A DNA stretch of 64,000 bases, from positions 23,751,106-23,815,105 of the forward strand of contig CM055100.1 in the NCBI GenBank assembly GCA_029204225.1. Reading direction: 5' to 3'. The stretch comes from Diphasiastrum complanatum. Taxonomy: Eukaryota > Streptophyta > Lycopodiopsida > Lycopodiales > Lycopodiaceae. Positions 55,026 through 64,000 of the stretch are shown piece by piece. How positions within the stretch are numbered: the first letter of the stretch is position 1; each line of letters opens with the position of its first letter. A model generated the notes under the pieces. It worked only from the letters and a program-made list of their open reading frames with translations. It ran no database searches and was not told where the DNA came from. A program made the position numbers and the translations under genes.

Positions 55026-55575
55026 TACAATTGTCATAGCATATTATTTCAAACAAACATCCAAAAATAAGTTTCTCAACCACACTGCTTCTGTTTGCTT
55101 TTATTCCCTCTCTCTTCGAAGCTGAATCTACTCTACTGTTGCTCAGGAATCTGTATCTCTACTAGCGTCGATCCTCCATGGTTTGCCACGCTTCTACTCT
55201 AAGCTAATAGTGACTCTACTTCTCAGAGTTTGTTGATAGAGATTCAGCTTATCAACATTTATTTATCTTCTCTTCAATTGTTACTATTCAGTTAGTTGAG
55301 ACTCGGATATTCTAAGAGTATTCAACTAGCTACTGTTCGATATAGAATCGGATTTGACAAACAAATCTGCTATGGATTCTAGTCTGCTCTCTTCAAAACA
55401 ATGGTAGTATAATGATGTTGTACCGGCCTATCAGAGGCACAACTATGGCCTGATTTCGATCCTTAATTGACAATGGATGCTCAACTTGGATTTAGGACCT
55501 GTCAGGAACTCGAATTCCTACTGCTCTACAAACTGCTTCGGTTCTTTCTTTAGTTTTACAGATTGCAAATGCGGC
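55026..55575. other. no gene recognised
   Basis: C/T-rich and AT-rich sequence between copia K and the gypsy L-side open frames. No motifs identified. Confidence 0.35.
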
Positions 55576-55996
55576 TCAGAAATAAAACCTTGCCATCATT
55601 ATATGTGCGTCTTCTGATTGTAAAGGTTGATTGACATCCAACATTATGGGTGGTAGCCCCTTATCCCAGTAGCACTCCAATGTCATGAGAAAGGCTATTA
55701 ATAAACAATAATCTGCACTTTCTTGGACTATGGTATCTGCACTTCCTCTATAGGCGTATCCAAACTTTAGTAGCGCATCTCGATACTTTACCACAATTGA
55801 GCAATTCCTGGAATAAAAGGCCAAATGATCTGTCGCTCGGCTGGTTTTGTTTTCTCCCAAGGTCTCTTCTCTTGATTGGTGCATAATAGGGGTCGACCAT
55901 TTTCCAGCTTGGTGCCCTTAGGTACTCCTGAAGCTGCTCATCATTATTCAGCATCATCACGATCCTCCAGGAGAGTTGTGGACATAAGGCATTCAC
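55576..55996 (-). pseudogene. unrecognised ORF next to gypsy L
   Basis: Two overlapping minus frames (55748-55996, then 55576-55884) read as one protein broken by a frameshift. They include CPQLSWRIVMMLNNDEQLQE, YYAPIKRRDLGRKQNQPSDR and YRGSADTIVQESADYCLLIA. A Ser/Pro-rich and Lys/Arg-rich sequence lies upstream (56100-56390). No family was recognised. It may be a gag-like protein of another retroelement. Confidence 0.35.
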
Positions 55997-56591
55997 AAGG
56001 CTACCAATCTTTGGATATTCTTCTATAGTTACTTTCTTTGCGCCTCCTCGTTCTCCTTTCTTGTAGGTCTTCTGGAATTCGTTAGACTCTTTCTGATCGT
56101 CGTATCATCTTTTGATCTTTTCTATGGATTTTTCGGATAGCTTCCTTGAGGGCCTTGCCAAATAGTCATCCAAGGCTGTGGCACTCTTTGTATCAAGAAT
56201 CCTTGAAGATGTCGCTCTTTCCTTCTGGAGGGGATGAAGAAAGTCCTATAGTAGGCTGGACAGTCTCATCAAGTGGATCTTGATCAGAAAAATTAAAGTC
56301 AGGTGGTGATGGAGACGAAAACTAGTTATGAGTGGAGGGTAGTGGATTAGTTATGAGATTATACTAACTTGTTGGTGAAACGAACTGTTTTAGAAAATAG
56401 TCATTAGATTTAAAAAATGATGTGGGGGGTATGGTGTTAGAAGTGGATGTGGAGGTGGTTGAACAAGCAAATGGAAGAGATAGAGGTTGTTAAGATAAAA
56501 ATGACTCAGAAAAATAAGAAGACGAGTGGAGCAACTGAGCATAAATGGAGGAGTCCATTGCAGGTTTGTAGAGAGAGCCACCTGTGGAACC

Positions 56592-58440
56592 TTAATATGG
56601 CATGCCAAAACCAACACCTCGTTGGTTGATGGATCGGCTTTGCTCAGGAGCTCCAGCATCATCGTTATGGTCATTTTTTCTACACTGGCTAATAGGTCCA
56701 ACAAAGTCAATACCCCATTTGTGAAATGCCTTGCTTTCAAGTATTGGAGTAACGGGATTGTGATCAGCTTTTTTAGTATTCTTTGCCCATTGGCAAACAT
56801 CGTAAACTTTTATATAAGCATAAGTGTCTTTGAAAAGGGTTGGCCACCAAAATCCAGCCAAAAGAATCACCCTAGTAGTAGCGTCAGAGGAGAAATATCC
56901 TCCCCCAATACCATCGTGTGTCAAGGCAATAATCTATCGAACTTCAGATTTGTGGGCACAACGACGTGTAATACCATCAACATCTAGCTTATATAATTGT
57001 CCCGCAATAAGATATTATGGCAAGGATTTCATGAAAAGTTTTATTTTTTGCAGTTTGGTCAACTGAGGATCTATCTCCCCATTGGCTAGATATCTAGTGA
57101 TATCATCTGCCCATAAAGGAGTCGCATCTATATAAAATAGACATGCATCTGGTAACTCATCATTTATTGGCTCATCAGGTGCTTCAGCATTGCGTAACCG
57201 TGAAAAATGATCAGCCAACAAATTTGTGATTCTTTTTTAATAACAACTCAAAAATTGAATTCTTAAAGAATCAACAGCCATTGTGCAATTCGTCCTATTT
57301 TGCATGGTTTATTCAAAAGATAAAAAAGAGCATGATGGTTGGTATAAAAGACAAAAAACTGGCCTAGCAAATAATGATGGAATTGTTGAACAACATAGAC
57401 CATTGCTAATGCCTCTCTATCTGTTGTGAAATAATTAACCTCATTTGGAATCAGCTGACGGGTTAGGAAACGGATTGGAAAATCCTTTTCTAATTCTTCG
57501 GACTGCGTTAGAACAGCTCCAATGGCATACGTACTTGCGTCCGTATGCACATGGAACTCCTTAGTATAATAAGGCATGCGAAGAATGGGTGCGGTAACTA
57601 AAGTCTATTTAAGATCTTCAAAGACTTTAATCTTTTGTCCACCTTGGATCTGTAACGATTCGATATACTAACCGCGCTTTATCGACGTAGTGTATTATAA
57701 AAATTCGATAATAACCTGTGTGGCCCAAAAAGATGTAAATTTCTTTCACTATGTCGGGTAGGGGCATTTCAAGAATGACTCTGATCTTTTTGGGATCAGT
57801 GGCGATACCATTTCGAGAAATAATATGGCCAGTACCACACCGTGGGTAACCCAGATCTGGCACTTGTCGGGATTCAATAAAATTCTGAACCTTGACAACG
57901 AATGAACACTTGTTCAAGAGCATCGAGATGCTTATCTTGAGAGGAATGCACACCAAGATCATTGAGATAAATCTCTAGATTTTTGTGCAACAGATCCTTG
58001 AAAGTTCATCGTATCACCCTTTGAAATGTGGATGTGGTATTGCACAGATCGAATGGCATAACTTAGCCACTAAAACCGTCTAGGAAGCTAAAAACTTCTG
58101 CTCCTGCCATATCTTCGAGAATTTGTGTGGTCAGAAGTAAGGGAAAGTGATCCTTCTATGTTTGATCATTAAGTTTCTTTAAATCCACGCAAATACGGAG
58201 TTTACCATTTTTCTTTGATACCACCACAATTGGCGATACCCAACTGGTATGTTCGATTTCATAAATGAAACCAACATTGAGAAGCTTCTAAATATCTTCT
58301 CGTATCTTCTCACGATAGGTAGGATTGGTGCGATAAGGTTTCACTCTGAAAGGTATGGCACCATCCTGTAATGGGATTGTATGGACGACAACGTCAGGAT
58401 GAACCCCTTTCATTCCTTTATAGCTCCACGCAAACACATC
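56592..58440 (-). pseudogene. gypsy L pol relic: RT, RNase H, H2C2 and integrase start
   Basis: Minus-strand RT (about 57900-58400): IYEIEHTSWVSPIVVVSKKN, KLRICVDLKKLND, VFSFLDGFSG, a deletion, then FDLCNTTSTFQRVI and IYLNDLGVHSSQDKHLDAL, where Asn replaces the first Asp of YLDD. RNase H (57263-57600): HTDASTYAIGAVLTQSEELE and KPCKIGRIAQWLL, then ADHFSRLRN (57015-57221). H2C2 and the integrase start (56592-56924): THDGIGGGYFSSDATTRVIL, CQWAKNTKK and WGIDFVGPIS. The integrase is cut right after VGPIS. Many stops. Related to but distinct from D and E. Confidence 0.87.
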
Positions 58441-59832
58441 TCTGTATTTGCGCAACAATTGTTCCAAATCCCATAATTGGGTTGGATTGAAGTGGGCTCT
58501 TGATGTTCACGTTTCAGCTTTACCATACTGATGATGACATCATCAGTGGTGTAATCTTTAAAGTGTTGGGGAACATCATAAAGTGAATCATCAACCACCT
58601 CGGGTGGGATCTTAGGAATATCCTCTACCAATTTGTTGGTAGATGATAAAGCCTGACTAGGATTTTTTTGATTTTGAATCAAAGGTTTGATTGGTTGTTT
58701 CATCTTTTTACGCATTTGGAATTGCTTATCAGTCAATTGTATGTCAACCTTTGATTTGATTTTTAGTATGCACGGGATATTTGTGGATTGGTAGTAGTAG
58801 GCATGCATGGACTTTTTTGTGTTTTTCCTCGAACTAAGTATTCGTCAAAGGTGTTCAAGATTTCATCATGGTGGATGTCACATGGATAGACTTTTAGTTT
58901 GGGTTAGTATACACGAGTGTTGACTAGCTGTGGATGTTGCACACAAGCCAATGGTGATGGGAGTCTAATCTCTTTTGGTATACGATGCTTTTCTAGATGC
59001 TCGAGATCCAGCAAGTGAATTAACTGGTTGTCAGATAACTCATGTTCTCCCCCCGTAAGAATGCCATCATGATTTGTGGATACTTTAGTAACAAATACAT
59101 TTTCAGGTATCCACTCAATAGGGAGTGCATCTATCATGTACAAGGGAAAGATGGGAGTATTGATATCTATGGAGTGTATAGTGATTTCAATTGGGTCCTC
59201 TTCTTGAACTTCTTGCGCACAAAGAGTGGCATTACACAATCGATGGTTGCTAAGGCATGTCCCCAATTGATGATATCGATACTCTGCATGTAATGATCCT
59301 TTATGGTGGAATCGATACTATCGCGGTCATCATAGGTAGTTGAAGACCAATCATCTTCAACGTGTGCAGGCTTTATCTTCCATGTGGCATCGACAGAGAT
59401 TCTTTTGTCTCTGTTGTCAAAAACAATTTTGTTTTTCTTCCAATCTTGAATGACTCCGGCCATTTCTAACCAAGGTGTTCCAAGAAGGAATTGATAAGTG
59501 TGTGGTTCATCAGGAAAATCTAGTACTACACACTCTATATTGAGAATCAAACTGGCAATTTTGATCGACAAATTGCTTATGTGACCGGCAGGTGTCGTCA
59601 TTCATTGGTCAACCATACGTAACTTGTACTTAGGCTTTTTCAATGTGGATATTCCCCATGCCTTTGCTAAGGACCAATTGATAATATTCATGCCAGACCC
59701 ACTGTCGAGAATGGCTTGTACGGATGGATAAGATTTGTAGTGCACTAGTAAAGTGATGTTGTTACCTTTAGCAACACCTATATGAAGTAAGCTCATGTCA
59801 ACATTATGAACCACTTCAGCATTTTCTGTCAT
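58441..59832 (-). pseudogene. gypsy L protease region and spacer
   Basis: The protease (59602-59832 and 59167-59601) has SVQAILDSGSGMNIINWSLA, the catalytic DSG, and FLLGTPWLEMAGVIQDWKKN. A spacer follows (58904-59266 and 58410-58808) without domain signatures except acidic and Lys-rich patches, leading to the RT. One stop after RMVDQ separates the first two frames. Confidence 0.78.
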
Positions 59833-60400
59833 CTCAACTCATCTGGTACATCAGGCTGGCGGGAGCTATGGAGCATCCCGCAGGGTTTGGAAAACTTCAT
59901 GGTCGTGTAGAAGGACATGGTGATTTGAGCTTGTAGGAGATCAGAAAGAACCTCTATTCCTCTTGGTGGTTGCCCCTGTGTAGGTAACTGGGCAGATGGC
60001 AAAGTAGAAATCCTAGCTTCAGCTCTATCAATCTCATTTTAGAACTCATGGTATTGTCTTTGAGCTTCTATAGGGTCAGGGTAAGATTGTTGAATCCTGG
60101 AAGTATTAGCAAGAGAGGGTGGTTGTGCAGGATCTTTGTTCTCATCTAAGGCCCAATGTTGCACGCGTGTGAAAACATGTAACGGCTTTTCAGATACCCG
60201 ATGTGCTGGAACAGTCTTTTTGGTCTGGTTAGGGCAATCTTTATAGCAATGCCTTCTGATACAATCAACACATTCAGCGACAATGTCATATCAAAGTCGA
60301 CATTCACTTTGAAAGTGAGTGGTTTCTCCGTAGACGAAACATCTCTTTTGAAGTGCTGAAGGGAAAATGGCATAACCATTTTGATCACCTTCAGTAGGTT
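59833..60400 (-). pseudogene. gypsy L gag end with zinc knuckle
   Basis: In one minus frame near 60200-60330: YDIVAECVDCIRRHCYKDCP, then PAHRVSEKPLHVFTRVQHW. This matches the gag at 31260-31390 (AECPDCVRKHSFKDCPKQ, PARHIPSEPVRVLTRAQH). A Gln/Pro-rich tail follows. The N-terminal gag is missing or too decayed to see beyond 60400. Confidence 0.65.
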
Positions 60401-60689
60401 AATTCCTCTGGATAATATTGCTCGTTAGGAAAGGAAGTAGATGCCTCATCTACGTATGTGGTAGGATGACCATCATCATAAGTAGATTCATAGGCTAGGG
60501 TGTCATAGGAGGTATTCTGCATGACACTGGCCTAAACTTGGGGTCGGTTCTATTGCATGTCAATCATTAGCTACTAGCTCAAATCCATAAGTTTTGTTGT
60601 TAAGATCTTTCAATTCTTTTTCAAGACCAAGATTCATCATAGACCTATCACACAATAACAAATCACAATATCACCTAGTGGGCTTCCAA

Positions 60690-62595
60690 CCAATTTTTCC
60701 AAAGTTCTAATTCAAGGAGCACTGCCAGAGCCAAGGAATTGAACAGCAGTTTATCACTCCTTATTCACCTTAGTCAAATGGCTTAGCCGAGAGGAAGAAT
60801 CATACCCTTCTTGAGTTAGCCAAGTGCATGTTGGCACATGCATCTTTGCCAAAGAGCTTCTAGGCTGAAGTTGTCTCCACTACAGTTTACATCCACAACA
60901 TATGTTCCGACAAAGGCCCTCTCAGGCAAAACACCACACGAAGATTGGATAGGCTCTAAGCCTTCATTGAAGTACCTTTGAGTATTTGGATGCATCGCCT
61001 ATGCGCGGATCTCGAAGGAGACAAGAAAGAAATTCGACTTCGAAGGTCTCAAGACCATCCTTATTGGATACACTTCATCTGACAACACCTACAAGCTGTA
61101 TGACCCTGATACCCAGCAGACTTTGTTAAGCAGGGATACAATCTTTATCAAATATCAGTTTATCGACTTCAAAGGCAAGTCAAAAGCTCCATACGAACCT
61201 TCAATACCTGCCTTCGACAAGATCAGAGAGGAATACTCTCTGTCCATCGCTTCTCTCCAGAGATCGGAGTTTGGTAGGCTAAGTGCCTCTTCGATAGATG
61301 TCGGTTCCTGCATTGAAAGACAACTAAGAGCAGACCTTGTGGGCTGTGTGCGCACTCGGCTTGATCTTCTTAGAGGAAGTGTCAGCTGATGATGATCCAT
61401 TCCTTGGATTTTTAATTGCAAAGTAGCAGCAACATCTTTGTCTGACTCGCAATAGTCGGTTGATTGTGGGCACGCTTGAACCAGAGGCTCAAGAACTAGA
61501 CATGGTCACTAGTCGAAGCTCATGTTGGCAGCAATCTTATCGATTGCAAATAGGTCTTTAAGATCAAGTACAATGCCACTGGAGCGATTGATCAAAGGAA
61601 GGCATGACTAGTAGCACAGAGATTCGTTCAGATCTCCAACATCGACTACCATGAGACTTTCAGTCTAGTAGTCAAACATTCATTGATCCGAGCTCTCCTA
61701 TCGTATGTTGTAGCAGCTGAAGTCGAAGTATATCACAGACAACTTATCTAAATGGAGTCATCGAAGAAGACATCTACATGCTACAACCTGAAGGATACAT
61801 TCACAAAGGTATGAAGCATCATGGGTATCTGATTAATTGTAAGTTAGCTCACTCACTAATGGATCTAGGCCTGCGATTGTCAAAGGACCAATGTCATCAG
61901 ACCAAGCAAGAAGAGGAGTAGATGAGCGAGTATCCTTATCGATCGATACTCGGATCTCTCATGTATGCAATGGTCTGCACAAGACCTGATATCTCTTTTG
62001 CAGTTAGTCACAGCCTGGCATCACTCATTAGAAGGCTCTCATAAGAGTCACGAGGTATATTCGAGCTACTATGGACCAGTGCATCTGCTATGGAGAAGTC
62101 AACAATGACAATCTTCATCAGCTCAGTGGATATTCCGATGCAAGTTGGGGAGGAGATGTAGATATTCGTAAATCCACATATGGATTTACATTCTTCCTCA
62201 CCGACAGTCCTATTTCCTGGAACAATCGTAAGAAAACATCTATTGCCCTTTTATTTACAAAAGTAGAGTATATTGTTGTTTCTCAATCTATCAAAGAAGC
62301 ATTTTGGCTGTCAGATATTAATTTGAACCAGTACACCCCGACAATCATATTTTGTGATAATCAAAGTGCCATTGTCTTATCGGCCAACCCTAGATTTCAC
62401 TCTTGAATTAAGCACATTGAGATTCGCTATCACTATGTCAGAGGCAAGATTCTCGACAGAGAGGTAAGCTTAACATACTGTCGAACGAAGGACATGGTTG
62501 TAGATGAATTTACAAAGGCATTGAGTATCAATGCACACAACCAATTTTGTGCATTGCTTAGTCTAAAGATCAAAGCATTCACAAATCCAGATTAA
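60690..62595 (+). pseudogene. copia pol relic (element H): integrase, RT, RNase H
   Basis: Integrase end (60700-60930): FITPYSPxSNGLAERKNHTL, then the integrase C-terminal part CIAYARISKETRKKFDFEGL and YKLYDPDTQQTLLSRDTIFI (60990-61160). RT (61400-62060): TYLNGVIEEDIYMLQPEGY and YPYRSILGSLMYAMVCTRPD. The YVDD region is lost. RNase H (62071-62406): YSDASWGGDVDIRKSTYGFT, IFCDNQSAIVLSANPRFHS, then the tail DEFTKALSINAHNQFCALLS. Stops, frameshifts and an RT deletion make it dead. A purine tract and LTR follow. Confidence 0.87.
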
Positions 62596-62602
62596 GGGGA
62601 GG

Positions 62603-63300
62603 TGTTGCTCCTAAATCCCATGTTAATCTGTTTGCATTCATCTACAGTTTTACTCACATTGTCGCACAACCTGCAGAAAAACAAGGAAGTTGATGACAAT
62701 ATTTTTGTTTCGACATTTTCAACACATCGACTTACCCGAAGTGTCCCGACAGTTCGCGCATTTTTCACGAACCTTCGCCTTTTTCGCATTCTTCGATTTC
62801 TTCGGCTTCTTTGCATTTTTTGCAAAAATGACTGAAGCCATTCCTTGATAGCCAAATGTCGGATGTCACGCTCACTCCCTATACTGTGCAAACTAACTTG
62901 GTTGACAGCACAACGACCTCATGTTATCTCTAGTACCTTCATCACACAAATGTAAATTATATATCTCTAATCAAATGTAATATACATTTGTAATGTAGTA
63001 ATACAATACCAGACGCAATAAGTTGATTACTGAGATGCTCAAGAGTGCATTGACACTGAGATGCCAGCTTATCAGAGATAGACACTGTAGATGCTTTCAT
63101 GCATTGATTCTTTCTTTTTCAGATGGATTGTCAGTATAAGCTCATAGTTGTTATAGATTGTAGTTAGCTTTGTGAGCACGCAATTTCGCCCACAATTGTC
63201 TTGTGCTAACCTGTCTTGTGCTAACCTACATTATCTGACTTGTATTTCATTATACTTAATTTGAATAAACTATTGTCTGGCTCTACATTCAGATTTTGTC
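62603..63300 (+). mobile_element. 3' LTR of copia H (far edge uncertain)
   Basis: Begins TGTTGCTCCTAAATCCC right after the polypurine tract ATTAAGGGGAGG (62591-62602). It contains TTCGCG/CTTCGCC/TTCTTCG-rich runs near 62750-62815 and duplicated GTCTTGTGCTAACCT words near 63198-63228. No TSD or end could be fixed. Confidence 0.5.
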
Positions 63301-64000
63301 ATAATTGCATGCTTTCCACTTTCTATCTGACTTTCTGATTGCCTTGTCTGATTGTCTACTCTTTGCTTCCACACACAACCACGCAGCTCTAATTTATTAT
63401 TGTGTTCGCCTACTTACTTATCAGTAGTGCATGCACCGAGGGATTTGTCAGGCCAAGTTCTGTGTTGCGTTAGCATGAAAGATTTTTAGATTGTGATTGT
63501 AAGAAATCATATATGATGTTAGAGACAAAGGAAGAGAAAATTGAGGTGTGTGTGTGTGTGTGCGTGCGTGTGTGCATCTACGTGTGTGTGTGTTACATAA
63601 ACATTTTTACACAAGACATTAATAGACAAAAATAGCTTTGTATAAGACAATATACTAAATCAACTTCTCATATTTACAAGCCTTTTGAAGTAATATACAT
63701 ATGTAGCAACAATCCTTGGAAAAAATCTGAGAGGAGGGCACACTAACCTGCATCCATCCACATAAAAAAACCAAGTTAGAACCAAGTATCTTCTGTGGGA
63801 ATTGTGGGTATCGCTTGTTATCCATGCCACTAAGGAATTTTACCAATGTAGCTACATTTAACTTTTGTGAAAGCTGACTATAAGACTTTCATAATGTCTA
63901 AAATGCACAACCCATCTCTGCTATGATCATATAAGTATTTGTGGCCATAGTAAATAACGTAAATGATTTCTTCTAACTCAAGTCTGATTATTCATATATA
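63301..64000. other. no certain gene; (GT)n repeat
   Basis: Contains an interrupted (TG)n stretch (about 63545-63593) and AT-rich sequence. A minus-strand open stretch bounded by possible splice sites at 63748-63877 is discussed as a candidate exon in the findings. Confidence 0.4.

Overview
This window is plant nuclear DNA from a large, retrotransposon-rich genome. It holds one recognisable host gene, and almost all the rest is decayed, nested Ty1/copia and Ty3/gypsy LTR elements, microsatellites and small non-autonomous elements. The introns are GT-AG, two of them exceed 6 kb, and many element lineages sit side by side. This fits a vascular plant with a bloated genome. A gymnosperm or other non-core-angiosperm lineage is possible, but the sequence alone does not decide it.

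Layout. 1-4970: minus-strand copia elements. They include a 690 bp solo LTR with a 5 bp target duplication sitting in the gag of its own family, a (TC)98 leader array, an LTR bordered by both a PBS and a polypurine tract, and one copia 3' end abutting the broken RNase H of another. 5000-6510: a plus-strand copia fragment (protease to integrase). 7500-13358 (minus) and 13370-19545 (plus): two related gypsy copies in head-to-head orientation. Both carry a leader with a 'CCTTCGCCGA' motif and an ORF starting MSSxDTS. 19574-26332: copia fragments on both strands, including a nearly complete but frameshifted minus element. 26333-29440: a transposase-like fragment, ~104 bp tandem repeats and a ~25 bp minisatellite. 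29640-31683: a gypsy gag with several zinc knuckles.

35620-50184 (minus strand) is the host gene. It has four exons encoding NAA30/MAK3, the catalytic subunit of the NatC N-terminal acetyltransferase. Conserved residues and splice sites let the full 262-residue reading frame be followed. The GNAT core is intact, and the last ~105 residues form a very histidine-rich tail (32 His, 5 Cys). Intron 2 contains a cluster of copia LTRs and a short LTR carrying a tRNA-like sequence. Intron 1 contains a plus-strand gypsy element and a 414 bp hAT-like MITE with an 8 bp target duplication and a paralogous empty site.

50400-64000: intergenic sequence with copia RNase H/LTR remnants, a minus-strand gypsy gag-pol relic (56592-60400) and a plus-strand copia integrase-RT-RNase H-LTR relic (60690-63300). 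No CRISPR array, rRNA gene or canonical tRNA gene was seen. All element polyproteins contain stops, frameshifts or deletions and look inactive.
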